This document shows, piece after piece, positions 34,731-43,420 of a stretch of 64,000 bases of DNA. This DNA comes from Chloroflexi bacterium 54-19 (GTDB lineage Bacteria > Chloroflexota > Chloroflexia > Chloroheliales > Chloroheliaceae): the NCBI GenBank assembly GCA_001898225.1, contig MKTJ01000017.1:1-64000 (forward strand). The letters are read 5' to 3'. Under the pieces are notes generated by a model, which was given only the letters and a program-made list of their open reading frames with translations, did not search any database and had not been told where the DNA came from. Numbering within the stretch: the first letter of the stretch is position 1; each line of letters begins with the position of its first letter. The position numbers and the translations under genes were made by a program.

Positions 34731-35504
34731 TTAAGCCGGTTTCACCAGGCCAAAATCTTCTAACTGCCGGTAAAGCTGGGGCGAATTATTTGGGATAGAG
34801 AAATCGCTGCTCGTTTCTAAACCGTCGAACCCTGGTTTGGCGTGGTTGGCTATTTTTGCCTTGATAATGACTCCCGGCATATCTACCAGGTAAACACGGG
34901 GGTCGGCTACAACCGCTAAATAGTCGCTCCGGCTCAGAGTCACTTGCATGCCAATAACACCCTTAAAAATCAGGTTGTCCCGGTAGAGGTTGGCGATATT
35001 CGCCTCAAAATCTGCCCGGACTTTGTCATCAGCAAAACCCTGGCCCGTTTTACCATCGCGGACCAGCCCGACACCATAGGTATAACGGTCGGTAGGGTCG
35101 GTCTTATTCACAAACCGGAAATCGTAACCACCGGCAAAAATCTGCTTCTGTTTGACGAAAGCGTCGGCTTCTTGCCAGGATAGCGCCTGGTTAAAAACGA
35201 TTGAAACTGCCGTTACCTCCGAAACTCCAGTGCCGAACAGGGCCAGGTTTTCCCGGCGCATGGCCTGAGCATATTTCTCTACATCGGCGGCGCTCTGAAA
35301 ATTGACATCCACGTTTACGGCCTCAATTTTGCCCCCCACAATGTTGACGGTGTAACTCCAATCCGCCTCGTGGACGGGGCGGGTTTCGTTTTGAAAACTC
35401 CTGGCTAACGGCACGAAACCAAACCAGGCGACTAAAAGTATAACCACGATGCCTGATAACAAAACCCGGTGGTTTTTAAGCCCTTTACCCAAACCTTTTA
35501 CCAT
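34731..35504 (-). CDS. Unknown protein with N-terminal membrane anchor
   Basis: A 257-residue protein not placed in a family. Residues 14-33 are one membrane helix (VLLSGIVVILLVAWFGFVPL); the rest, about 220 residues, is polar and should lie outside the cytoplasm. The ATG at 35504 is preceded by GGAG. No clear partner: the small gene downstream and the divergent M28 peptidase upstream are unrelated. Confidence 0.75.
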   Translation of the reverse strand: MVKGLGKGLKNHRVLLSGIVVILLVAWFGFVPLARSFQNETRPVHEADWSYTVNIVGGKIEAVNVDVNFQSAADVEKYAQAMRRENLALFGTGVSEVTAVSIVFNQALSWQEADAFVKQKQIFAGGYDFRFVNKTDPTDRYTYGVGLVRDGKTGQGFADDKVRADFEANIANLYRDNLIFKGVIGMQVTLSRSDYLAVVADPRVYLVDMPGVIIKAKIANHAKPGFDGLETSSDFSIPNNSPQLYRQLEDFGLVKPA

Positions 35505-35690
35505 GATTGATTCTCCTTAGTTATAGAAAACGCCGTCTCATGTTAAGTAAAAGGGGATTACCTTGAAGAAGGTTGCGCCGAATTTCCAGCTTTAATCACA
35601 GGAAGAACTTTACACCAGGCGAAAGAGTGGGCTATACTGGCCCGGTTCGACTGCCCCTACCAACCGGATAAGCAACCAACGGGACTCTTT

Positions 35691-37631
35691 ATGTCAATTA
35701 GAAAAATCAACCCACGCTGGAACCTTCTCTTTTCCTTGTTGCTACTGGCCTCGCTCTTTTTGACCGGGTCGCCCCTGGCCTCGGCCAAATCGCTAAAGAC
35801 CCCTGAAGGCCAGGTCTTGCAAACAGGCCTGACCGCGCCCGCCTCCGTCCCGGCCCAGGCCGATTCTTCGGGTTTGAACGCGACCACCCAGGATTTGCTC
35901 GGTGAGGTATCGAGCGCGAATATCCTGGCCCAGGACGAAAAGCTTTCTAAATTCTCGCGCTGTCTGCTCGACCCCGGTCACCAGCAAGCGGGAGACTTTA
36001 TCATAAACACGCTCAAAGAGTTGGGCTTTTCCCCTATCGTCCAGACCTTCCAGACTCCCGCCGCCCGTGGTCTACCTTCCCGCAACATCATCGTGCGGAT
36101 ACCGGGAAATAATTCGCAGGCCACCCACCTGGTTACGGCCCACTGGGATAGCAGCCCGACTCGTACTTTTCCGCCAACCTGCAATAGCCTGGCTCCCGGC
36201 GCGAACGACAACGGCAGCGGAACCTCGGCTTTGCTCGAAATGGCCCGGTTGTTAGGGAGCGGGCCGGACCGCCGCTACACTTTCCGGGATGATATTGAAC
36301 TGGTCTGGTTCGACGCGGAAGAATTTGGGTGGCTGGGCAGCCAGTATTTTGTAGAGAATTGGAATTCCGACCGCCAGATCAACCCCCACGCCCAGGCTTT
36401 AGGGGTGGTTCTCAACCTGGATATGGTCGGTTATAGCGGCGGCAAACCGCAGGGCGAAATCTGGGCTGTCGCGCAGAGTCCCGCCACCCAGGCCCTGGCA
36501 AAAGAAGGGTTCGATTTGGCCGGGAAATACCTGCCGGAAGTGAAATACGGTACTTACACTATTGGCGACCTTTTTCCGGCAGCCAGCGACCCCAACCGCC
36601 AGAGCGACCACCTCAGTTTCTGGAACGCCAATATGGGTACGGCTATCTTCCTGACCGAGGATGTAGCCGATAGTGTGGGTGGCGACCAGCGCTGGCATAC
36701 CCCGCTCGACAAACTTTATCTCGACGATGGAAGTTTGCGGCTCGACCCGGTCCTGCTAGCCGATTCGACACGGGTGGCTCTGCTCATGGCCGCGAACCGG
36801 GCCGGAATCCAGCCGGGCCGCCTCTTTAGCGCGATTGAACCGCCTTTCGAGCAAAACTGGGCCAAAGCCGACCGCCCGGTGCTGGTTAACACCGAAAAAG
36901 GCCAGGACGCCGGGCGGGCCTGGTTGTGGGGTCCGCAACCCAACCGGGTCACGACCGAGGTTTACGCCGAAGCTCCCGGCGGGCAGCGCCAGGTGGTCTA
37001 TTTCGATAAAGCCCGCATGGAACTGACCCAACCTGATAAGGGATATGTCACAAACGGGTTGCTCGTTACCGAAATGACCACCGGACAGCTTCAACTTGGC
37101 GACAACCGTTTCATTTATCGCGGGCCTTCCACACTCCAGGTGGCAGGAGACTCCAATACCCAGGGCCAAAACCAGAACGCGCCTACCTACGCCAGCTTTT
37201 CCGCCCTGGTAACTGCCGGGCCGGGGGCCGACCGGACCAGCCTGGCGGTACAGGCCACCCTTTCTAAAAATGGGCAGGTCGGGCAAAACAGCGAGCTCGG
37301 CGGTCTGGCCTTCAACCGCCATTTCGTTGCCGATACCGGCCACAATATTCCCGATGTTTTCTGGGACTGGTTCGCCCAGACCGGCCCGGTCTACGACCCC
37401 CGGACCGATACCTACCAGACCGGCCCGGTTTTCGACTGGCTTTCTACGGTGGGACTACCGCTAACCGAGGCTTACTGGGTACGGACTGAGGTTGGCGGCG
37501 TCGAAAAAGACGTGCTGGTTCAGCTTTTCCAGCGCCGGGTGCTAACTTTTACCCCTTCCAACGACCCCCAGTGGCGGGTGGAGATGGGGAATGTTGGGCA
37601 GCATTACGTGGCGTGGCGGTATGGGAATTAG
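35691..37631 (+). CDS. Secreted M28 family metallopeptidase
   Basis: A 646-residue exported zinc aminopeptidase-like enzyme. A signal peptide (about residues 1-32, ending ASA) precedes the M28 domain. The di-zinc ligands are His151 (TAHWDS), Asp173 (ANDNGSG), Glu210/Glu211 (DAEEFGW), Asp244 (LDMVGY) and His307 (DHLSFW). The C-terminal 250 residues hold a region with NRHFVADTGHNIPDVFWDWF and FQRRVLTFTPSNDPQWRVEMG, typical of secreted proteins of Chloroflexota. GGGA precedes the ATG. It may feed peptides to the oligopeptide transporter at 41-47.8 kb, which is inference. Its stop overlaps that of the convergent gene. Confidence 0.9.
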   Translation: MSIRKINPRWNLLFSLLLLASLFLTGSPLASAKSLKTPEGQVLQTGLTAPASVPAQADSSGLNATTQDLLGEVSSANILAQDEKLSKFSRCLLDPGHQQAGDFIINTLKELGFSPIVQTFQTPAARGLPSRNIIVRIPGNNSQATHLVTAHWDSSPTRTFPPTCNSLAPGANDNGSGTSALLEMARLLGSGPDRRYTFRDDIELVWFDAEEFGWLGSQYFVENWNSDRQINPHAQALGVVLNLDMVGYSGGKPQGEIWAVAQSPATQALAKEGFDLAGKYLPEVKYGTYTIGDLFPAASDPNRQSDHLSFWNANMGTAIFLTEDVADSVGGDQRWHTPLDKLYLDDGSLRLDPVLLADSTRVALLMAANRAGIQPGRLFSAIEPPFEQNWAKADRPVLVNTEKGQDAGRAWLWGPQPNRVTTEVYAEAPGGQRQVVYFDKARMELTQPDKGYVTNGLLVTEMTTGQLQLGDNRFIYRGPSTLQVAGDSNTQGQNQNAPTYASFSALVTAGPGADRTSLAVQATLSKNGQVGQNSELGGLAFNRHFVADTGHNIPDVFWDWFAQTGPVYDPRTDTYQTGPVFDWLSTVGLPLTEAYWVRTEVGGVEKDVLVQLFQRRVLTFTPSNDPQWRVEMGNVGQHYVAWRYGN

Positions 37632-40600
37632 ACGAGTTCTTCGACCGGGGAAAGTTCGGCAGGCTCGATAAAAGTGGTGGGTTGGGTGGAGCGGCCCAGA
37701 CTCTCGGCCAGTTCATCCAGGTGGCGCAGGTAGTCGAAACCGCCCTGGATTTTGGGACGGAACCGGGCCGTGGTATAGCGGAACTCACGGAGATGCCGGT
37801 TTAATTGTTCCAGCATGTCGGTCTGCTGTTGCGCAGAAATCTCAAGGAGGTTGACCATTTTTTGCCCGGCCCCTACCACCTCAATGACCGTCCGGGCAGA
37901 GAGAGTCGTTTCGGAAGCCGACTCGGTCAGGATGGATAATTCACTATGGCCGCGCTCGGTCAGGAGCGCGCACAGAGAAACCGCCTCCTGCACATTCGAG
38001 ATGACCGATTGGACCCTGGCCCCGGTCTGCCGGGCCCGCCCCGCCAACCGTTGGATTTCCCCGGCCACCGCTCCAAAGCGTTTACCAGCCTCGCGGGCCT
38101 GGGCCGCTTCCAGGGTCGCGTTAAGCGCCAGCAAATCAATTTCGTCCGCAACTGCCGTAATAAGTTCGAAAACCTGGCCTATTTCCCCGGCGTGAATCTT
38201 CAGGGCTTCGCTATTCGAGGCAATCTCCCCGACCCCACCCTGGAAGTCCAGCAAAATACGCTGGCCTTCATCGGTTTCTCGTACCAGCGCCTTAACCTGT
38301 TCGAGCGCATTGGTCACACTCTGGCCGATCTGCCGGATGGAACCACCCTGTCGAGCGGTAGCCCTGGCATGGGTTTCCACCTGTTCGGTGAGTTCTGTCA
38401 GCGCCTCCAAATAGAGCCCGGCAAACCGGGTCTCCCCCTCGAAAACCTGGCGTATCTCTTGCAGACCGGCGGCCAGTTGCTGGCTCAAAGCGAAAAACCG
38501 GCGTTTTTTAAGCTGGGTCCTACGGTGGGTCACGGCAATGCGGCGGTTTTGTTCCTCTATCCGGTTGGAGAGATTGGTAACGTTAAGACAGATAACCCCG
38601 GCTAACAACCCTACCGCCGCCTGGATTGACAAGGGGTAAATCAGCAGGCGCATTATCTCGCCGAACGGAAGGGTAATACAAATAAAAGCCAGGGCGGCAG
38701 TCCAGGCCATACACAAAAGAGTAACCCAGACCACCCAGCGCAGATTGGTAAGAATTACGGCCACCACGATAGAAACACAAAAAAGGGCTCCCCCGGTGCG
38801 GATAAAATCGAGCCTATCAAATTGAGTGGGCTGGGAAAACACCACTACGGTGTAAAAAAGGTAATTGGAACCGAAAAAAGCCAGTAAGGCATAGTTGGTC
38901 GCCCCAATCTTATTAAAGGAGTAGACCAGCAACAGCAAGACCAGGAAAAAAGCCGAGGGAAGAATACTGATTATATCAAACCGGGTAAGAATCGAAACGA
39001 CAAAGTAGGCCGCCAGAAAGACACAATAGCTCACGCTCAGTGTATCCAACAACCGGCTCTGGCGGCGGCGAGCCGCTATCGGGCGCAGACCATCCGAGGA
39101 CGAGTTTAGCCAGGTGCGATAGAGTTTCTGAAAAATTCGGAAAAGGCGGGCGGTTCTGCCGGAGGACGCCACCGGCAAATCTTTGGCAGAAACCGCCGGA
39201 AATGTGGGGGCGGCAACGGCGGCCTCGCTCATCCCGACCAGGTGCTGGAGTCCCTGGTTACATTCGAGCAGGGTTTGTACCGGCACCGGAGAAGGTTCGT
39301 CGGTAGCGATAGACCGGGTCATCGAGGCCAGGAGACTGCCGAGATTATTTTGTAAATCCCGGAGACCTTCGAAAACAGTTGAACTATTCCGTACCAGCGA
39401 ACTCATTAGTCCGGTCAACTGCTCCACCGAGACCGGGGCCGACCGGGCGTTATGGGCCAGTTTTTGGGCGTTATCCCGGCCTTGCGAACTGGCTTTTGCC
39501 AGCGAAACCACACCCCCCTGGACTTCACTGGCGATCTGCCGGACTTCCTCGGCAGCGTCACGCGACCGTACTGCCAGGCGGTAGACTTCCGAGGCAACCA
39601 TTGTAAAACGGCGGCCCTGCTCGAGGTGCCCGGCGGCTTCTATCGAAGCGTTTAGCGCCAATAAGTTGGTTTCCTCGGCCACCTCGCTGATAGAGCCAAC
39701 CACCTGTTCAATCTGAACCGCCGCCAGGCTGAGTTCTTCCACGCTGTGGCTGATTAGTTCCAGCAACTGTTGCAGCCGGTTATAAACCGCCGAGTTGGTT
39801 CGTATGACCTCGCCCCGTTGGACTACGATTGCCAGGCTGTCGTTAATTACCTCGTTAGCCTGTCCCAGCATCATTGCCACTTGCTGGTTACTTTGTCTTA
39901 ACTGGGATTGCCAATCCCTTATATCCTGGGTCGCCGTTTCCTGGAGGTTGAGCAGGTCCCGGTATTCCTCAAAAATAGTTTCGAGACTGACGAGGGTAGC
40001 GTGAATCTCTTCTACCAGCTTTTCCGAAGTGTGGACCTCACTGTCAAGCCCGGCGGCCATTTCTTTAAGACGCAGGTGACGACTGCATAGACGGACACAC
40101 AATTTCAAAACCTTGCGCTCGAAGACCAGTGTTGATAAGCTCATCACAACAATAATGGCAAACGGTAACCGGAAAAGACGGGTATAGAAAGGAAACTGGC
40201 CCAAACCAAAAACCGGGCTATAAGGCACCGATTGCACGCCCACCACTCCCAGGACTACCAGGCCCACCACCGTAATCGCCAGAGACCCCCTGGCAGGTAC
40301 CACTACCCCGGCAATCAAAACCGGGAAAATGAGCAGGATACAACTGGACCGGAAATCGAGGTAAACAAGGTAAGTAGAATCAGGTGAGCGATCAAGGTTG
40401 TAATAAAGCAACCCCAACAGCACTCCGCCCAGGTTTACCCAGGCCGCGAGATGGTAACGACCGCTTTTAGCGATGGCAAAAGTAAGACCCGCCCCCCCAA
40501 AAAACAAAATCGTGGCGGAAAAAGAGCGCGTAGCATTATCCAGGAGAAAGGTTGCGGGTAAAGCAAGCAGAAAAAGAAAAAGTTCGGACAGCACTAAAAT

Positions 40601-40726
40601 ATTGAACAGGCGCGACCGCAGAGAAGTCTCGCTTGCCGGGGGAGAAATAGGCTGGAAATAACGATTCCTGACCTGGCTGATAAAATCGCCAAGCGACCGG
40701 GGCACAAAACCTTTTTGGGTTAGCAT
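37628..40726 (-). CDS. Double chemoreceptor-like protein: two membrane-plus-signalling modules
   Basis: A 1032-residue protein with an internal duplication of architecture. Residues of about 40-205 hold roughly six hydrophobic helices, then a long coiled-coil signalling region to about 480, whose hairpin tip is EETNLLALNASIEAAGHLEQGRRF. Residues of about 565-720 are again multi-helical, followed by a second signalling region with the tip DEIDLLALNATLEAAQAREAGKRF. The conserved NLLALNA/IEAA core of MCP signalling domains is present in both. No HAMP domain or periplasmic sensor was recognised. A chemosensory role with CheA/CheW is inferred; no che gene is nearby. The ribosome site of the ATG at 40726 is weak. 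Confidence 0.8.
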   Translation of the reverse strand: MLTQKGFVPRSLGDFISQVRNRYFQPISPPASETSLRSRLFNILVLSELFLFLLALPATFLLDNATRSFSATILFFGGAGLTFAIAKSGRYHLAAWVNLGGVLLGLLYYNLDRSPDSTYLVYLDFRSSCILLIFPVLIAGVVVPARGSLAITVVGLVVLGVVGVQSVPYSPVFGLGQFPFYTRLFRLPFAIIVVMSLSTLVFERKVLKLCVRLCSRHLRLKEMAAGLDSEVHTSEKLVEEIHATLVSLETIFEEYRDLLNLQETATQDIRDWQSQLRQSNQQVAMMLGQANEVINDSLAIVVQRGEVIRTNSAVYNRLQQLLELISHSVEELSLAAVQIEQVVGSISEVAEETNLLALNASIEAAGHLEQGRRFTMVASEVYRLAVRSRDAAEEVRQIASEVQGGVVSLAKASSQGRDNAQKLAHNARSAPVSVEQLTGLMSSLVRNSSTVFEGLRDLQNNLGSLLASMTRSIATDEPSPVPVQTLLECNQGLQHLVGMSEAAVAAPTFPAVSAKDLPVASSGRTARLFRIFQKLYRTWLNSSSDGLRPIAARRRQSRLLDTLSVSYCVFLAAYFVVSILTRFDIISILPSAFFLVLLLLVYSFNKIGATNYALLAFFGSNYLFYTVVVFSQPTQFDRLDFIRTGGALFCVSIVVAVILTNLRWVVWVTLLCMAWTAALAFICITLPFGEIMRLLIYPLSIQAAVGLLAGVICLNVTNLSNRIEEQNRRIAVTHRRTQLKKRRFFALSQQLAAGLQEIRQVFEGETRFAGLYLEALTELTEQVETHARATARQGGSIRQIGQSVTNALEQVKALVRETDEGQRILLDFQGGVGEIASNSEALKIHAGEIGQVFELITAVADEIDLLALNATLEAAQAREAGKRFGAVAGEIQRLAGRARQTGARVQSVISNVQEAVSLCALLTERGHSELSILTESASETTLSARTVIEVVGAGQKMVNLLEISAQQQTDMLEQLNRHLREFRYTTARFRPKIQGGFDYLRHLDELAESLGRSTQPTTFIEPAELSPVEELV

Positions 40727-40773
40727 TGGTCAAGCTACGGGCTGAAAGAGTTGAATTCATCACTGCTGGGCAA

Positions 40774-40782
40774 ATTATAACA
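40774..40782 (-). promoter_or_regulatory. Extended -10 promoter of the double chemoreceptor gene
   Basis: On the minus strand TGTTATAAT is a perfect -10 box with TGn extension, about 48 bases before the ATG. No good -35 box was seen. Confidence 0.5.
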
Positions 40783-40887
40783 TAGTTTTAATTGGGTACC
40801 TAGCGAATTTAACTTGTTACTACAATAGAAGAGGTATTTTTAGAATATGTTGCTTGCAAATCAAGAAAACATCTGATATTATTTTTT

Positions 40888-40905
40888 CATATCTGAGTCG
40901 ATATG
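40888..40905. promoter_or_regulatory. Inverted repeat upstream of oppA (1)
   Basis: CATATC-TGAGTC-GATATG, 6-base perfect arms, about 185 bases before the oppA start. Possible regulator site. Confidence 0.3.
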
Positions 40906-40932
40906 TAAGTTTTTAAACTGTATCGCAAATAA

Positions 40933-40952
40933 GCAAACCTTGGCAGGTTTGC
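40933..40952. promoter_or_regulatory. Inverted repeat upstream of oppA (2)
   Basis: GCAAACCT-TGGC-AGGTTTGC, 8-base perfect arms and no T tail, about 140 bases before the oppA start. It could be an operator or an RNA hairpin in a divergent leader. Confidence 0.4.
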
Positions 40953-40971
40953 AAAAACCTCTCCTGCAATC

Positions 40972-41000
40972 TTAACTAACTAATGGAACTCCGGTATAAG
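40972..41000 (+). promoter_or_regulatory. Possible promoter of oppA
   Basis: TTAACT at 40972-40977 and TATAAG at 40995-41000, 17 bases apart, both imperfect. The two inverted repeats lie just upstream. The 40727-41089 interval otherwise holds no gene. Confidence 0.35.
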
Positions 41001-41089
41001 TTTTTTTAAACTAAAGGCCGGGAATACTTTAGCGATTCTTTAGAAGTAAACCCTTTGATGTTAAAACCTGTATTTCTGGAGGAGACAGA

Positions 41090-43021
41090 ATGTCTTTAAA
41101 ACGTGCTTTACACCTACTTGTCCTGGGTGTGATGTTAGCGGCCCTCTTTGCAGCTTGCGGTGACAACACTGCAACCACTGCTCCGGCGCCTACCACGGCA
41201 GCCGCGACGACCGCTGCTGCGACTACTGCCGCTGCCACCACGGCTGCTGCGACGACCGCTGCTGCGACCACGGCTGCCGCCACCACCGCCGCGACTACTG
41301 CCGCTGCCACCACGGCTGCCGCTACCACCGCGGCTGCGACCACCGCTGCCGCTACCACAGCTGCGACCACCGCGGGCGCGGGTGGTGCTTCGGACGTTAT
41401 TGAAAACGTTAAAATGGATGGCACCAGCGGCAAAAAAGGTGGCGAACTGGTTCTCGCCTTCGCCGGTCAGGGCCCTTCCCAGCTTAACCCTTACTACGCC
41501 GGTGAAACCGTTGCGGTAAACAACATCCGCATGATCTACTCCTACGTTATCGGGCAGAGCAACAATGCCAAGTACTATGCGTACACGGTATCGGAAGTTC
41601 CGACCCTGGATAACGGTGATGTCGTTGTGAACAACAACAAAATGGACATTACCCTGAAACTGAAACCGAACCAGAAATGGAGCGACGGCTCCCCGTTGAC
41701 CAGCGCCGACTATAAATACACCTGGCAGTGGGTTACCAGCCCGGACAACACCGGTCTGTATATTGACACCACCGCCTGGAATATGATCAGCGGGGTTGAC
41801 ACCCCGGACGACAACACCGTCGTGTTGCACTTCAAGCAGGTGTACGGGCCTTACCTGAACTTCCTCAACGGCTTCTACCCGTTGTCGTCGAAGGTTTATC
41901 CTCTCGATCAGATTAAGAATGACCCTTCCAAATCCCCGGAAGCGACCAAACCGACCCTGACCAGCGGACCCTTCAAAGTAGATGAATTCGTTGCCGACGA
42001 CCGCATTACCTACTCCCGCAACGACAACTTCTCCTGGGCCTGGGGCTTCAATGCCTACCTGGACAAAGTTGTTTTCCGCTTCACCAAAGACGCTAACTCG
42101 GCGGTAGCCGCCCTTCAGAGCGGTGACATTGATGAAGTCGAAAACCTCGACGACAACGCCGTGGACGCCAACACCAAGATTGCCCAGGCTTCCAACGCCA
42201 AGTTTGACATCGCGCCCCAGTTCTCCTGGGAATACCTCCAGTTCAACCTGAGCAACCCGTTGTTCCAGGACAAAAATGTTCGCCTGGCCCTGCTGGAAGC
42301 GATTGACCGCGATGCCCTGGTGAAACAGTTCCGTACCCCGAAGACCGTCGTGTTGCCGGTAAACTGCAACCCGATTAGCGCCTTCTGCAACCAGAGCCTG
42401 AAACCTTATCCGTACGACCCTGAAAACGCCAAGAAACTGTTGGATGCCGCCGGTTGGACCGTTGGCTCTGATGGTATCCGCGCTAAAGGCGGCCAGAAGC
42501 TTTCTTTCACCCTGAGCAGCACCACTGCCCCGGTCCGCGTTTCGACCGCTGAAGTAATGCTCCAGTACTGGAAGGCTATCGGGGTTGATGCCAAGTTCCA
42601 GGGCTATTCCAGCACCCAGTACTTTGGCCCCTGGGCTAATGACGGTATCCTGGCTAAAGGCAAATTCGACATCGGTATGTTCGCGCAGTCCGCTGACGTT
42701 GACCCCGATGGCGGCGCTGGCAACTACTACTCGACCCAGATTCCGACCGATGCCAACAAAGGCAACGGTGCTAACTATGGCCGCATCAGTGACCCCGCGA
42801 TTGATAAAGGCTTTGATACGGAAAAGTCTACGGTAGATATTGCCGCCCGCAAGGCTGCTTTCTCCAGCATTTACCAGACCCTTTATGACAAAGTTTACGA
42901 AGGTGCCCTCTACACCCGCGTGAATAACTACATTGTGAGCAACAAAGTTCACAACTACAAAGCCAACCCGACCACCGACGCGAACCTCTGGAACGTCGTC
43001 GAAGTCTGGGTAGACCAGTAG
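41090..43021 (+). CDS. oppA: Oligopeptide ABC transporter substrate-binding lipoprotein
   Basis: A 643-residue solute-binding protein of family 5 (DppA/OppA type). The signal ends in LFAAC, a lipobox. The mature N-terminus is an unusual linker of Thr-Thr-Ala-Ala-Ala repeats (residues of about 35-95), then GGELVLAFAGQGPSQLNPYY begins the binding fold. LKPNQKWSDGSPLTSADYKYTW and VRLALLEAIDRDALVKQF are the family signatures. It captures peptides outside the cell for the permease encoded downstream. GGAGG lies before the ATG. It ends in a 38-bp palindrome, so it is probably also transcribed alone at higher level. Confidence 0.93.
   Translation: MSLKRALHLLVLGVMLAALFAACGDNTATTAPAPTTAAATTAAATTAAATTAAATTAAATTAAATTAATTAAATTAAATTAAATTAAATTAATTAGAGGASDVIENVKMDGTSGKKGGELVLAFAGQGPSQLNPYYAGETVAVNNIRMIYSYVIGQSNNAKYYAYTVSEVPTLDNGDVVVNNNKMDITLKLKPNQKWSDGSPLTSADYKYTWQWVTSPDNTGLYIDTTAWNMISGVDTPDDNTVVLHFKQVYGPYLNFLNGFYPLSSKVYPLDQIKNDPSKSPEATKPTLTSGPFKVDEFVADDRITYSRNDNFSWAWGFNAYLDKVVFRFTKDANSAVAALQSGDIDEVENLDDNAVDANTKIAQASNAKFDIAPQFSWEYLQFNLSNPLFQDKNVRLALLEAIDRDALVKQFRTPKTVVLPVNCNPISAFCNQSLKPYPYDPENAKKLLDAAGWTVGSDGIRAKGGQKLSFTLSSTTAPVRVSTAEVMLQYWKAIGVDAKFQGYSSTQYFGPWANDGILAKGKFDIGMFAQSADVDPDGGAGNYYSTQIPTDANKGNGANYGRISDPAIDKGFDTEKSTVDIAARKAAFSSIYQTLYDKVYEGALYTRVNNYIVSNKVHNYKANPTTDANLWNVVEVWVDQ
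41190..41373 (+). repeat. Codon repeat encoding the Thr/Ala linker
   Basis: About a dozen 15-base units coding for Thr-Thr-Ala-Ala-Ala, with a few shorter units. Third codon positions vary between units (for example GCAGCCGCGACGACC against GCTGCTGCGACTACT), so the repeat is conserved at protein rather than DNA level. Confidence 0.85.
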
Positions 43022-43036
43022 TAGGTTAGTAGAAAT

Positions 43037-43074
43037 ACAAAGACGGTGCGGGAAATTTCCCGCACCGTCTTTGT
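43037..43074 (+). terminator. 38-bp perfect palindrome after oppA
   Basis: ACAAAGACGGTGCGGGAAA is followed at once by its exact complement, giving 19-base arms with no spacer, starting 16 bases after the oppA stop. As RNA it forms a very stable hairpin but has only a weak T tail (CTTTGT). It could end most oppA transcripts or protect their 3' ends. Confidence 0.75.
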
Positions 43075-43222
43075 AAAGTGGGCCCACTACCCCGCAATTC
43101 TCCCCGGTAATGGTTTGAAGTGAATGGATTCGCCAAAAGCTGGTTCCCTGGCTCGATAAAATTAAAATTACCTTAAGAATTAAATAGAAATTTCTAAACC
43201 GTGCGGGACAATGGATTTTTAA

Positions 43223-43250
43223 TTGACGGATAGCCAAAAACAGTTATAAT
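43223..43250 (+). promoter_or_regulatory. Promoter of the oppBCDF genes
   Basis: TTGACG at 43223-43228, a 16-base spacer and a perfect TATAAT at 43245-43250. The start would be near 43257, with a leader of about 165 bases. The rest of the 43075-43420 gap holds no gene. Confidence 0.75.
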
Positions 43251-43420
43251 TGGCCTTATATTTTTAGAATTCAAACTACAAACTGCAAAGAACCATTGCC
43301 GTTTCACTGCAAGCCAGCAAACCTGTGCATCACAGTAATAAAGTTTAGCTTTAAATCAAGCTAATCTCCCTCTATGAAGGGTTAGAAAATACGCGCTTTG
43401 GATAGCAGGAGTTTAACCTA

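Noticed and set aside
41190..41373. Regular 15-base repeats that might suggest CRISPR or a VNTR locus
   Set aside because: No spacers; the units are in frame inside oppA and vary at synonymous sites, so they are a protein linker.
41135..43237. A 700-codon open frame on the minus strand opposite oppA
   Set aside because: It mirrors oppA, reads as low-complexity Gly/Arg/Ser over the linker repeat, has no domain and no ribosome site. It is an antisense shadow.
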